This document shows, in pieces, positions 11,832 to 25,424 of a stretch of 64,000 nt of DNA. Origin of the DNA: Taudactylus pleione (taxonomy: Eukaryota > Chordata > Amphibia > Anura > Myobatrachidae); NCBI GenBank assembly GCA_031769625.1, contig JAUIMM010000121.1:11613501-11677500 (forward strand), given 5' to 3'. Numbering within the stretch: the stretch's first letter is position 1; each line of letters starts with the position of its first letter. A program made the translations under genes and the position numbers. Below the pieces are notes generated by a model, which did no database searches, was not told the DNA's origin, and was given only the letters and a program-made list of their open reading frames with translations.

Positions 11832-13910
11832 GTCAAGCCAGCCGGCCCTTTACTTATGACACAGGCGCACGCTTGGCACTACTTTGTTGATGCACGTGCG
11901 GCTACTGCGCACACAATTCACAAACACAGAAAATAACTTTTTTTTGGGTTTGGACGGGAGTGTACTTTGGGGGTTACAGCACCCTTTAACGGTCAAGCCA
12001 GCCGGCCCTTTACTTATGACACAGGCGCACGCTTGGCACTACTTTGTTGATGCACGTGCGGCTACTGCACACACAATTCACAAACACAGAAAATATATAT
12101 TTTTTTTGTTTGGACTGGAGTGTACTTTGGGGGTTACAGCACCCTTTAACGGTCAAGCCAGCCGGCCCTTTACTTATGACACAGGCGCACGCTTGGCACT
12201 TCTTTGTTGATGCACGTGCGGCTACTGCGCACACAGTTCACAAACACAGAAAATATATATATTTTTGGTTTGGACTGGAGTGTACTTTGGGGGTTACAGC
12301 ACCCTTTAATGTCAAGCCAGCCGGCCCTTTACTTATGACACAGGCGCATGCTTGGCACTACTTTGTTGATGCACGTGCGGCTACTGCGCACACAATTCAC
12401 AAACACACAAAAAATATTATTTTTTTGGTTTGAACTGGTGTGTACTTTGGGGGTTACATCACCCTTTAATGGTCAAGCCAGCCGGCCCTTTACTTATGAC
12501 ACAGGCGCACGCTTGGCACTACTTTGTTGATGCACGTGCGGCTACTGCGCACACAATTCACAAACACAGAAAATAATTTTTTTTTTGGTTTGGACTGGAG
12601 TGTATTTTGGGGGTTACAGCACCCTTTAACGGTCAAGCCAGCCGGCCCTTTACTTATGACACAGGTGCACGCTTGGCACTACTTTGTTGATGCACATGCG
12701 GATACTGCGCACACAATTCAGAAACACAGAAAATATATATTTTTTTGGTTTGGACTGGAGTGTACTTTGGGGGTTACAGCACCCTTTAACGGTCAAGCCA
12801 GCCGGCCCTTTACTTATGACACTGGCGCACACTTGGCACTACTTTGTTGATGCACGTGCGGCTACTGCGCACACAATTCACAAACACAGAAAATATATAT
12901 TTTTTTGGTTTGGAGTGGAGTGTACTTTGGGGGTTACAGCACCCTTTAACGGTTAAGCCAGCCGGCCCTTTACTTATGACACAGGCGCACGCTTGGCACT
13001 ACTTTGTTGATGCACGTGCGGCTACTGCGCACACAATTCACAAACACAGAAAATATATATTTTTTTGGTTTGGACTGGAGTGTACTTTGGGGGTTACAGC
13101 ACCCTTTAACGGTCAAGCCAGCCGGCCCTTTACTTATGACACAGGCGCACGCTTGGCACTACTTTGTTGATGCACGTGCGGCTACTGCGCACACAATTCA
13201 CAAACACAGAAAATATATATTTTTTTGGTTTGGACTGGAGTGTACTTTGGGGGTTACAGCACCCTTTAACGGTCAAGCCAGCCGGCCCTTTACTTATGAC
13301 ACAGGCGCACGCTTGGCACTACTTTGTTGATGCACGTGCGGCTACTGCGCACACAATTCACAAACACAGAAAATATATATTTTTTTGGTTTGGACTGGAG
13401 TGTACTTTGGGGGTTACAGCACCCTTTAACGGTCAAGCCAGCCGGCCCTTTACTTATGACACAGGCGCACGCTTGGCACTGCTTTGTTGATGCACGTGCG
13501 GCTACTGCGCACACAATTCACAAACACAGAAAATATATATTTTTTTGGTTTGGACTGGAGTGTACTTTGGGGGTTACAGCTCCCTTTAACGGTCAAGCCA
13601 GCCGGCCCTTTACTTATGACACAGGCGCATGCTTGGCACTACTTTGTTGATGCACGTGCGGCTACTGCGCACACAATTCACAAAAACAGAAAATATTTTT
13701 TTTTTGGTTTGAACTGGAGTGTACTTTGGGGGTTACAGCACCCTTTAACGGTCAAGCCAGCCGGCCCTTTACTTATGACACAGGCGCACGCTTGGCACTA
13801 CTTTGTTGATGCACGTGCGGCTACTGCGCACACAATTCACAAACACAGAAAATATTTTTTTTTTTGGTTTGGACGGGAGTGTACTTTGGGGGTTACAGCA
13901 CCCTTTAACG
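11832..13910 (+). repeat. 20-monomer HOR unit, partial copy 2
   Basis: This aligns with 8633-10550 at a 3199-bp offset through the GCATGC/AAAAACAG monomer at about 13592. Private changes include GCGGATACTGC near 12710 and AGCTCCC near 13579. It then leaves copy 1: a T-tract/GACGGG monomer at about 13751 takes the place of the GACAGGAGAG type and leads into the AGCTAGCC monomer at 13911. Confidence 0.75.
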
Positions 13911-16900
13911 GTCAAGCTAGCCGGCCCTTTACTTATGACACAGGCGCACGCTTGGCACTACTTTGTTGATGCACGTGCGGCTACTGCACACACAATTCAC
14001 AAACACAGAAAATATATATTTTTTTTGTTTGGACTGGAGTGTACTTTGGGGGTTACAGCACCCTTTAACGGTCAAGCCAGCCGGCCCTTTACTTATGACA
14101 CAGGCGCACGCTTGGCACTACTTTGTTGATGCACGTGCGGCTACTGCGCACACAATTCACAAACACAGAAAATATATATTTTTTTGGTTTGGACTAGAGT
14201 GTACTTTGGGGGTTACAGCACCCTTTAACGGTCAAGCCAGCCGGCCCTTTACTTATGACACAGGCGCACGCTTGGCACTACTTTGTTGATGCACGTGCGG
14301 CTACTGCGCACACAATTCACAAAAACAGAAAATATTTTTTTTTTGGTTTGAACTGGAGTGTACTTTGGGGGTTACAGCACCCTTTAATGGTCAAGCCAGC
14401 CGGCCCTTTACTTATGACACAGGCGCACGCTTGGCACTACTTTGTTGATGCACGTGCGGCTACTGCGCACACAATTCACAAACACAGAAAATAATTTTTT
14501 TTTTGGTTTGGACGGGAGTGTACTTTGGGGGTTACAGCACCCTTTAACGGTCAAGCCAGCCGGCCCTTTACTTATGACACAGGCGCACGCTTGGCACTTC
14601 TTTGATGATGCACGTGCGGCTACTGCGCACACAATTCACAAACATAGAAAATTATTTTTTTTTTGGTTTGGACTGGAGTGTACTTTGGGGGTTACAGCAC
14701 CCTATATCGGTCAAGCCAGCCAGCCCTTTACTTATGACACAGGCGCACGCTTGGCACTACTTTGTTGATGGACGTGCGGCTACTGCGCACACAATTCACA
14801 AACACACAAAAAATATTATTTTTTTGATTTGAACTGGTGTGTACTTTGGGGGTTACAGCACCCATTAAAGGTCAAGCCAGCCGGCCCTTTACTTATGACA
14901 CAGGCGCACGCTTGGCACTACTTTGTTGATGCACGTGCGGCTACTGCGCACACAATTCAGAAACACAGAAAATATTTGTTTTTTGGTTTGGACTGGAGTG
15001 TACTTTGGGGGTTACAGCACCCTTTAATGGTCAAGCCAGCCGGCCCTTTACTTATGACACAGGCGCACGCTTGGCACTACTTTGTTGATGCACGTGCGGC
15101 TACTGCGCACACAATTCACAAACACAGAAAATATATATTTTTTTGGTTTGGACTGGAGTGTACTTTGGGGGTTACAGCACCCTTTATTGGTCAAGCCAGC
15201 CGGCCCTTTACTTATGACACAGGCGCACGCTTGGCACTGCTTTGTTGATGCACGTGCGGCTACTGCGCACACAATTCACAAACACAGAAAATATATATTT
15301 TTTTGGTTTGGACTGGAGTGTACTTTGGGGGTTACAGCACCCTTTAACGGTCAAGCCAGCCGGCCCTTTACTTATGACACAGGCGCACGCTTGGCACTGC
15401 TTTGTTGATGCACGTGCGGCTACTGCGCACACAATTCACAAACACAGAAAATATATATTTTTTTGGTTTGGACTGGAGTGTACTTTGGGGGTTACAGCAC
15501 CCTTTAATGGTCAAGCCAGCCGGCCCTTTACTTATGACACAGGCGCACGCTTGGCACTACTTTGTTGATGCACGTGCGGCTACTGCGCACACAATTCACA
15601 AAAACAGAAAATATTTTTTTTTTGGTTTGAACTGGAGTGTACTTTGGGGGTTACAGCACCCTTTAACGGTCAAGCCAGCCGGCCCTTTACTTATGACACA
15701 GGCGCACGCTTGGCACTTCTTTGTTGATGCACGTGCGGCTACTGCGCACACAATTCACAAACATAGAAAATTATTTTTTTTGGGGTTTGGACTGGAGTGT
15801 ACTTTGGGGGTTACAGCACCCTATAACGGTCAAGCCAGCCAGCCCTTTACTTATGACACAGGCGCACGCTTGGCACTACTTTGTTGATGGACGTGCGGCT
15901 ACTGCGCACACAATTCACAAACACACAAAAAATATTATTTTTTTGGTTTGAACTGGTGTGTACTGTGGGGGTTACAGCACCCATTAAAGGTCAAGCCAGC
16001 CGGCCCTTTACTTATGACACAGGCGCACGCTTGGCACTACTTTGTTGATGCACGTGCGGCTACTGCGCACACAATTCACAAACACAGAAAATATTTTTTT
16101 TTTGGTTTGGACTGGAGTGTACTTTGGGGGTTACAGCACCCTTTAATGGTCAAGCCAGCCGGCCCTTTACTTATGACACAGGCGCACGCTTGGCACTACT
16201 TTGTTGATGCACGTGCGGCTACTGCGCACACAATTCACAAACACAGAAAATATATATTTTTTTGGTTTGGACTGGAGTGTACTTTGGGGGTTACAGCACC
16301 CTTTAACGGTCAAGCCAGCCGGCCCTTTACTTATGACACAGGCGCACGCTTGGCACTGCTTTGTTGATGCACGTGCGGCTACTGCGCACACAATTCACAA
16401 ACACAGAAAATATATATTTTTTTGGTTTGGACTGGAGTGTACTTTGGGGGTTACAGCACCCTTTAATGGTCAAGCCAGCCGGCCCTTTACTTATGACACA
16501 GGCGCACGCTTGGCACTACTTTGTTGATGCACGTGCGGCTACTGCGCACACAATTCACAAAAACAGAAAATATTTTTATTTTGGTTTGAACTGGAGTGTT
16601 CTTTGGGGGTTACAGCACCCTTTAACGGTCAAGCCAGCCGGCCCTTTACTTATGACACAGGCGCACGCTTGGCACTACTTTGTTGATGCACGTGCGGCTA
16701 CTGCGCACACAATTCACAAACACAGAAAATAACTTTTTTTTGGGTTTGGACGGGAGTGTACTTTGGGGGTTACAGCACCCTTTAACGGTCAAGCCAGCCG
16801 GCCCTTTACTTATGACACAGGCGCACGCTTGGCACTACTTTGTTGATGCACGTGCGGCTACGGCACACACAATTCACAAACACAGAAAATATATATTTTT

Positions 16901-17427
16901 TTTGTTTGGACTGGAGTGTACTTTGGGGGTTACAGCACCCTTTAACGGTCAAGCCAGCCGGCCCTTTACTTATGACACAGGCGCACGCTTGGCACTTCTT
17001 TGTTGATGCACGTGCGGCTACTGCGCACACAGTTCACAAACACAGAAAATATATATTTTTTTGGTTTGGACTGGAGTGTATTTTGGGGGTTACAGCACCC
17101 TTTAACGGTCAAGCCAGCCGGCCCTTTACTTATGACACAGGTGCACGCTTGGCACTACTTTGTTGATGCACATGCGGCTACTGCGCACACAATTCAGAAA
17201 CACAGAAAATATATATTTTTTGGGTTTGGACTGGAGTGTACTTTGGGGGTTACAGCACCCTTTAACGGTCAAGCCAGCCAGCCCTTTACTTATGACACTG
17301 GCGCACACTTGGCACTACTTTGTTGATGCACGTGCGGCTACTGCGCACACAATTCACAAACACAGAAAATATATTTTTTTTTGGTTTGGAGTGGAGTGTA
17401 CTTTGGGGGTTACAGCACCCTTTAACG
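13911..17427 (+). repeat. 22-monomer HOR unit (older pair), copy 1 (3517 bp)
   Basis: The unit starts at the AGCTAGCCGG monomer and ends where the next one begins at 17428. Recognisable members are GACTAGAG, AATAATTT/GACGGG, CACTTC/TTTGATGATG with CCTATATCGG, GATGGAC with TTTTTGATTTG, TATTTGTTTTTT, CCTTTATTGG and CACTGC. A second ACATAGAAAATTA run begins at about 15667 and the marker is at 16628. Copy 2 shares this order up to about 17080 of this unit. The last monomers (GGTGCAC, CACTGGCGCACAC) do not match copy 2. Confidence 0.8.
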
Positions 17428-20400
17428 GTCAAGCTAGCCGGCCCTTTACTTATGACACAGGCGCACGCTTGGCACTACTTTGTTGATGCACGTGCGGCTA
17501 CTGCACACACAATTCACAAACACAGAAAATATATATTTTTTTTGTTTGGACTGGAGTGTACTTTGGGGGTTACAGCACCCTTTAACGGTCAAGCCAGCCG
17601 GCCCTTTACTTATGACACAGGCGCACGCTTGGCACTACTTTGTTGATGCACGTGCGGCTACTGCGCACACAATTCACAAACACAGAAAATATATATTTTT
17701 TTGGTTTGGACTAGAGTGTACTTTGGGGGTTACAGCACCCTTTAACGGTCAAGCCAGCCGGCCCTTTACTTATGACACAGGCGCACGCTTGGCACTACTT
17801 TGTTGATGCACGTGCGGCTACTGCGCACACAATTCACAAAAACAGAAAATATTTTTTTTTTGGTTTGAACTGGAGTGTACTTTGGGGGTTACAGCACCCT
17901 TTAATGGTCAAGCCAGCCGGCCCTTTACTTATGACACAGGCGCACGCTTGGCACTACTTTGTTGATGCACGTGCGGCTACTGCGCACACAATTCACAAAC
18001 ACAGAAAATAATTTTTTTTTTGGTTTGGACGGGAGTGTACTTTGGGGGTTACAGCACCCTTTAACGGTCAAGCCAGCCGGCCCTTTACTTATGACACAGG
18101 CGCACGCTTGGCACTTCTTTGATGATGCACGTGCGGCTACTGCGCACACAATTCACAAACATAGAAAATTATTTTTTTTTTGGTTTGGACTGGAGTGTAC
18201 TTTGGGGGTTACAGCACCCTATATCGGTCAAGCCAGCCAGCCCTTTACTTATGACACAGGCGCACGCTTGGCACTACTTTGTTGATGGACGTGCGGCTAC
18301 TGCGCACACAATTCACAAACACACAAAAAATATTATTTTTTTGATTTGAACTGGTGTGTACTTTGGGGGTTACAGCACCCATTAAAGGTCAAGCCAGCCG
18401 GCCCTTTACTTATGACACAGGCGCACGCTTGGCACTACTTTGTTGATGCACGTGCGGCTACTGCGCACACAATTCAGAAACACAGAAAATATTTGTTTTT
18501 TGGTTTGGACTGGAGTGTACTTTGGGGGTTACAGCACCCTTTAACGGTCAAGCCAGCCGGCCCTTTACTTATGACACAGGCGCATGCTTGGCACTACTTT
18601 GTTGATGCACGTGCGGCTACTGCGCACACAATTCACAAACACAGAAAATATATATTTTTTTGGTTTGGACTGGAGTGTACTTTGGGGGTTACAGCACCCT
18701 TTATTGGTCAAGCCAGCTGGCCCTTTACTTATGACACAGGCGCACGCTTGGCACTGCTTTGTTGATGCACGTGCGGCTACTGCGCACACAATTCACAAAC
18801 ACAGAAAATATATATTTTTTTGGTTTGGACTGGAGTGTACTTTGGGGGTTACAGCACCCTTTAACGGTCAAGCCAGCCGGCCCTTTACTTATGACACAGG
18901 CGCACGCTTGGCACTGCTTTGTTGATGCACGTGCGGCTACTGCGCACACAATTCACAAAAACAGAAAATATTTTTTTTTTGGTTTGAACTGGAGTGTACT
19001 TTGGGGGTTACAGCACCCTTTAACGGTCAAGCCAGCCGGCCCTTTACTTATGACACAGGCGCACGCTTGGCACTTCTTTGTTGATGCACGTGCGGCTACT
19101 GCGCACACAATTCACAAACATAGAAAATTATTTTTTTTTGGGTTTGGACTGGAGTGTACTTTGGGGGTTACAGCACCCTATAACGGTCAAGCCAGCCAGC
19201 CCTTTACTTATGACACAGGCGCACGCTTGGCACTACTTTGTTGATGGACGTGCGGCTACTGCGCACACAATTCACAAACACACAAAAAATATTATTTTTT
19301 TGGTTTGAACTGGTGTGTACTGTGGGGGTTACAGCACCCATTAAAGGTCAAGCCAGCCGGCCCTTTACTTATGACACAGGCGCACGCTTGGCACTACTTT
19401 GTTGATGCACGTGCGGCTACTGCGCACACAATTCACAAACACAGAAAATATTTTTTTTTTGGTTTGGACTGGAGTGTACTTTGGGGGTTACAGCACCCTT
19501 TAATGGTCAAGCCAGCCGGCCCTTTACTTATGACACAGGCGCACGCTTGGCACTACTTTGTTGATGCACGTGCGGCTACTGCGCACACAATTCACAAACA
19601 CAGAAAATATATATTTTTTTGGTTTGGACTGGAGTGTACTTTGGGGGTTACAGCACCCTTTAACGGTTAAGCCAGCCGGCCCTTTACTTATGACACAGGC
19701 GCACGCTTGGCACTGCTTTGTTGATGCACGTGCGGCTACTGCGCACACAATTCACAAACACAGAAAATATATATTTTTTTGGTTTGGACTGGAGTGTACT
19801 TTGGGGGTTACAGCACCCTTTAATGGTCAAGCCAGCCGGCCCTTTACTTATGACACAGGCGCACGCTTGGCACTACTTTGTTGATGCACGTGCGGCTACT
19901 GCGCACACAATTCACAAAAACAGAAAATATTTTTATTTTGGTTTGAACTGGAGTGTTCTTTGGGGGTTACAGCACCCTTTAACGGTCAAGCCAGCCGGCC
20001 CTTTACTTATGACACAGGCGCACGCTTGGCACTACTTTGTTGATGCACGTGCGGCTACTGCGCACACAATTCACAAACACAGAAAATAACTTTTTTTTGG
20101 GTTTGGACGGGAGTGTACTTTGGGGGTTACAGCACCCTTTAACGGTCAAGCCAGCCGGCCCTTTACTTATGACACAGGCGCACGCTTGGCACTACTTTGT
20201 TGATGCACGTGCGGCTACGGCACACACAATTCACAAACACAGAAAATATATATTTTTTTTGTTTGGACTGGAGTGTACTTTGGGGGTTACAGCACCCTTT
20301 AACGGTCAAGCCAGCCGGCCCTTTACTTATGACACAGGCGCACGCTTGGCACTTCTTTGTTGATGCACGTGCGGCTACTGCGCACACAGTTCACAAACAC

Positions 20401-20437
20401 AGAAAATATATATTTTTTTGGTTTGGACTGGAGTGTA
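17428..20437 (+). repeat. 22-monomer HOR unit (older pair), copy 2, one monomer lost
   Basis: The offset from copy 1 is 3517 bp up to about 18.9 kb and 3357 bp afterwards, so exactly one monomer is missing near 18.9-19.0 kb. There a CACTGC monomer joins directly into the AAAAACAG tract. The 160-bp loss keeps monomer phase, as expected for unequal exchange between aligned monomers. Private changes include GCATGC and AGCTGGCC near 18590 and 18717. Confidence 0.8.
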
Positions 20438-22861
20438 CTTTGGGGGTTACAGCACCCTTTAATGTCAAGCCAGCCGGCCCTTTACTTATGACACAGGCGC
20501 ATGCTTGGCACTACTTTGTTGATGCACGTGCGGCTACTGCGCACACAATTCACAAACACACAAAAAATATTATTTTTTTGGTTTGAACTGGTGTGTACTT
20601 TGGGGGTTACATCACCCTTTAATGGTCAAGCCAGCCGGCCCTTTACTTATGACACAGGCGCACGCTTGGCACTACTTTGTTGATGCACGTGCGGCTACTG
20701 CGCACACAATTCATAAACACAGAAAATAATTATTTTTTTGGTTTGGACTGGAGTGTATTTTGGGGGTTACAGCACCCTTTAACGGTCAAGCCAGCCGGCC
20801 CTTTACTTATGACACAGGCGCACGCTTGGCACTACTTTGTTGATGCACATGCGGCTACTGCGCACACAATTCACAAACACAGAAAATATATATTTTTTTG
20901 GTTTGGACTGGAGTGTATTTTGGGGGTTACAGCACCCTTTAACGGTCAAGCCAGCCGGCCCTTTACTTATGACACAGGTGCACGCTTGGCACTACTTTGT
21001 TGATGCACGTGCGGCTACTGCGCACACAATTCACAAACACAGAAAATATATTTTTTTTTGGTTTGGAGTGGAGTGTACTTTGGGGGTTACAGCACCCTTT
21101 AACGGTTAAGCCAGCCGGCCCTTTACTTATGACACAGGCGCACGCTTGGCACTACTTTGTTGATGCACGTGCGGCTACTGCGCACACAATTCACAAACAC
21201 AGAAAATATATATTTTTTTGGTTTGGACTGGAGTGTACTTTGGGGGTTACAGCACCCTTTAACGGTCAAGCCAGCCGGCCCTTTACTTATGACACAGGCG
21301 CACGCTTGGCACTACTTTGTTGATGCACGTGCGGCTACTGCGCACACAATTCACAAACACAGAAAATATATATTTTTTTGGTTTGGACTGGAGTGTACTT
21401 TGGGGGTTACAGCACCCTTTAACGGTCAAGCCAGCCGGCCCTTTACTTATGACACAGGCGCACGCTTGGCACTACTTTGTTGATGCACGTGCGGCTACTG
21501 CGCACACAATTCACAAACACAGAAAATATATATTTTTTTGGTTTGGACTGGAGTGTACTTTGGGGGTTACAGCACCCTTTAACGGTCAAGCCAGCCGGCC
21601 CTTTACTTATGACACAGGCGCACGCTTGGCACTGCTTTGTTGATGCACGTGCGGCTACTGCGCACACAATTCACAAACACAGAAAATATTTTTTTTTTGG
21701 TTTGGACTGGAGTGTACTTTGGGGGTTACAGCACCCTTTAACGGTCAAGCCAGCCGGCCCTTTACTTATGACACAGGCGCACGCTTGGCACTACTTTGTT
21801 GATGCACGTGCGGCTACTGCGCACACAATTCACAAACACAGAAAATATATATTTTTTTGGTTTGGACTGGAGTGTACTTTGGGGGTTACAGCACCCTTTA
21901 ACGGTCAAGCCAGCCGGCCCTTTACTTATGACACAGGCGCACGCTTGGCACTGCTTTGTTGATGCACGTGCGGCTACTGCGCACACAATTCACAAACACA
22001 GAAAATATATATTTTTTTGGTTTGGACTGGAGTGTACTTTGGGGGTTACAGCACCCTTTAACGGTCAAGCCAGCCGGCCCTTTACTTATGACACAGGCGC
22101 ACGCTTGGCACTGCTTTGTTGATGCACGTGCGGCTACTGCGCACACAATTCACAAACACAGAAAATATATATTTTTTTGGTTTGGACTGGAGTGTACTTT
22201 GGGGGTTACAGCACCCTTTAACGGTCAAGCCAGCCGGCCCTTTACTTATGACACAGGCGCACGCTTGGCACTACTTTGTTGATGCACGTGCGGCTACTGC
22301 GCACACAATTCACAAAAACAGAAAATATTTTTATTTTGGTTTGAACTGGAGTGTTCTTTGGGGGTTACAGCACCCTTTAACGGTCAAGCCAGCCGGCCCT
22401 TTACTTATGACACAGGCGCACGCTTGGCACTACTTTGTTGATGCACGTGCGGCTACTGCGCACACAATTCACAAACACAGAAAATAACTTTTTTTTGGGT
22501 TTGGACGGGAGTGTACTTTGGGGGTTACAGCACCCTTTAACGGTCAAGCCAGCCGGCCCTTTACTTATGACACAGGCGCACGCTTGGCTCTACTTTGTTG
22601 ATGCACGTGCGGCTACTGCACACACAATTCACAAACACAGAAAATATATATTTTTTTTGTTTGGACTGGAGTGTACTTTGGGGGTTACAGCACCCTTTAA
22701 CGGACAAGCCAGCCGGCCCTTTACTTATGACACAGGCGCACGCTTGGCACTTCTTTGTTGATGCACGTGCGGCTACTGCGCACACAGTTCACAAACACAG
22801 AAAATATATATTTTTTTGGTTTGGACTGGAGTGTACTTTGGGGGTTACAGCACCCTTTAAT
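20438..22861 (+). repeat. Satellite segment between duplications (~15 monomers)
   Basis: It holds a GCATGC/AAAAAATATTA monomer, GTATTTT types, a recombinant-looking monomer at 20945-21104, four near-consensus monomers with a TATT/T-only variant, three CACTGC types, the T5AT4 type at 22224, the marker at 22383, TGCACAC/T8G at 22543 and CACTTC/CAGTTC at 22703. The run from about 21.9 to 22.86 kb reappears near 25.4-26.2 kb at a 3361-bp offset. Confidence 0.75.
20945..21104 (+). repeat. Hybrid monomer: GGTGCAC head, GAGTGGAG/GGTTAAG tail
   Basis: Elsewhere in the left domain, GGTGCAC belongs to a monomer with CACATGC and CAGAAAC, and GAGTGGAG with a following GGTTAAG belongs to the next monomer in order. 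Here the head of the first joins the tail of the second and the monomer length is kept. This is what an exchange between two adjacent, aligned monomers with loss of one unit would leave. Confidence 0.65.
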
Positions 22862-24144
22862 GTCAAGCCAGCCGGCCCTTTACTTATGACACAGGCGCAT
22901 GCTTGGCACTACTTTGTTGATGCACGTGCGGCTACTGCGCACACAATTCACAAACACACAAAAAATATTATTTTTTTGGTTTGAACTGGTGTGTACTTTG
23001 GGGGTTATATCACCCTTTAATGGTCAAGCCAGCCGGCCCTTTACTTATGACACAGGCGCACGCTTGGCACTACTTTGTTGATGCACGTGCGGCTACTGCG
23101 CACACAATTCACAAACACAGAAAATATATATTTTTTTGGTTTGGAGTGGAGTGTACTTTGGGGGTTACAGCACCCTTTAACGGTTAAGCCAGCCGGCCCT
23201 TTACTTATGACACAGGCGCATGCTTGGCACTACTTTGTTGATGCACATGCGGCTACTGCGCACACATTTCAGAAACACAGAAAATATATATTTTTTGGGT
23301 TTGGACTGGAGTGTACTTTGGGGGTTACAGCACCCTTTAACGGTCAAGCCAGCCGGCCCTTTACTTATGACACTGGCGCACACTTGGCACTACTTTGTTG
23401 ATGCACGTGCGGCTACTGCGCACACAATTCACAAACACAGAAAATATATATTTTTTTGGTTTGGAGTGGAGTGTACTTTGGGGGTTACAGCACCCTTTAA
23501 CGGTTAAGCCAGCCGGCCCTTTACTTATGACACAGGCGCACGCTTGGCACTACTTTGTTGATGCACGTGCGGCTACTGCGCACACAATTCACAAACACAG
23601 AAAATATATATTTTTTTGGTTTGGACTGGAGTGTACTTTGGGGGTTACAGCACCCTTTAACGGTCAAGCCAGCCGGCCCTTTACTTATGACACAGGCGCA
23701 CGCTTGGCACTACTTTGTTGATGCACGTGCGGCTACTGCGCACACAATTCACAAACACAGAAAATATATATTTTTTTGGTTTGGACTGGAGTGTACTTTG
23801 GGGGTTACAGCACCCTTTAACGGTCAAGCCAGCCGGCCCTTTACTTATGACACAGGCGCACGCTTGGCACTACTTTGTTGATGCACGTGCGGCTACTGCG
23901 CACACAATTCACAAACACAGAAAATATATATTTTTTTGGTTTGGACTGGAGTGTACTTTGGGGGTTACAGCACCCTTTAACGGTCAAGCCAGCCGGCCCT
24001 TTACTTATGACACAGGCGCACGCTTGGCACTGCTTTGTTGATGCACGTGCGGCTACTGCGCACACAATTCACAAACACACAGAAAATATATTTTTTTTTG
24101 GTTTGGACTGGAGTGTACTTTGGGGGTTACAGCACCCTTTAACG
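22862..24144 (+). repeat. 8-monomer tandem duplication, copy 1 (1283 bp)
   Basis: It starts at the GCATGC/AAAAAATATTA monomer, with the rare GGTTATATCACC in its tail, and ends before the same monomer type at 24145. Private changes are GCGCATGC near 23220 and CACATTTCAG near 23268. The last monomer has an extra AC in its CACACACAG run near 24075. Confidence 0.9.
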
Positions 24145-25424
24145 GTCAAGCCAGCCGGCCCTTTACTTATGACACAGGCGCATGCTTGGCACTACTTTGT
24201 TGATGCACGTGCGGCTACTGCGCACACAATTCACAAACACACAAAAAATATTATTTTTTTGGTTTGAACTGGTGTGTACTTTGGGGGTTATATCACCCTT
24301 TAATGGTCAAGCCAGCCGGCCCTTTACTTATGACACAGGCGCACGCTTGGCACTACTTTGTTGATGCACGTGCGGCTACTGCGCACACAATTCACAAACA
24401 CAGAAAATATATATTTTTTTGGTTTGGAGTGGAGTGTACTTTGGGGGTTACAGCACCCTTTAACGGTTAAGCCAGCCGGCCCTTTACTTATGACACAGGC
24501 GCACGCTTGGCACTACTTTGTTGATGCACATGCGGCTACTGCGCACACAATTCAGAAACACAGAAAATATATATTTTTTGGGTTTGGACTGGAGTGTACT
24601 TTGGGGGTTACAGCACCCTTTAACGGTCAAGCCAGCCGGCCCTTTACTTATGACACTGGCGCACACTTGGCACTACTTTGTTGATGCACGTGCGGCTACT
24701 GCGCACACAATTCACAAACACAGAAAATATATATTTTTTTGGTTTGGAGTGGAGTGTACTTTGGGGGTTACAGCACCCTTTAACGGTTAAGCCAGCCGGC
24801 CCTTTACTTATAACACAGGCGCACGCTTGGCACTACTTTGTTGATGCACGTGCGGCTACTGCGCACACAATTCACAAACACAGAAAATATATATTTTTTT
24901 GGTTTGGACTGGAGTGTACTTTGGGGGTTACAGCACCCTTTAACGGTCAAGCCAGCCGGCCCTTTACTTATGACACAGGCGCACGCTTGGCACTACTTTG
25001 TTGATGCACGTGCGGCTACTGCGCACACAATTCACAAACACAGAAAATATATATTTTTTTGGTTTGGACTGGAGTGTACTTTGGGGGTTACAGCACCCTT
25101 TAACGGTCAAGCCAGCCGGCCCTTTACTTATGACACAGGCGCACGCTTGGCACTACTTTGTTGATGCACGTGCGGCTACTGCGCACACAATTCACAAACA
25201 CAGAAAATATATATTTTTTTGGTTTGGACTGGAGTGTACTTTGGGGGTTACAGCACCCTTTAACGGTCAAGCCAGCCGGCCCTTTACTTATGACACAGGC
25301 GCACGCTTGGCACTGCTTTGTTGATGCACGTGCGGCTACTGCGCACACAATTCACAAACACAGAAAATATTTTTTTTTTGGTTTGGACTGGAGTGTACTT
25401 TGGGGGTTACAGCACCCTTTAACG
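24145..25424 (+). repeat. 8-monomer tandem duplication, copy 2 (1280 bp)
   Basis: It is nearly identical to 22862-24144 and shares GGTTATATCACC, two GGTTAAG junctions and the CACTGGCGCACAC monomer. Differences found by eye are CTTATAACAC near 24812, reversal of the copy-1 private changes, and the AC and T-tract difference in the last monomer. The low divergence points to a recent duplication. Confidence 0.9.
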
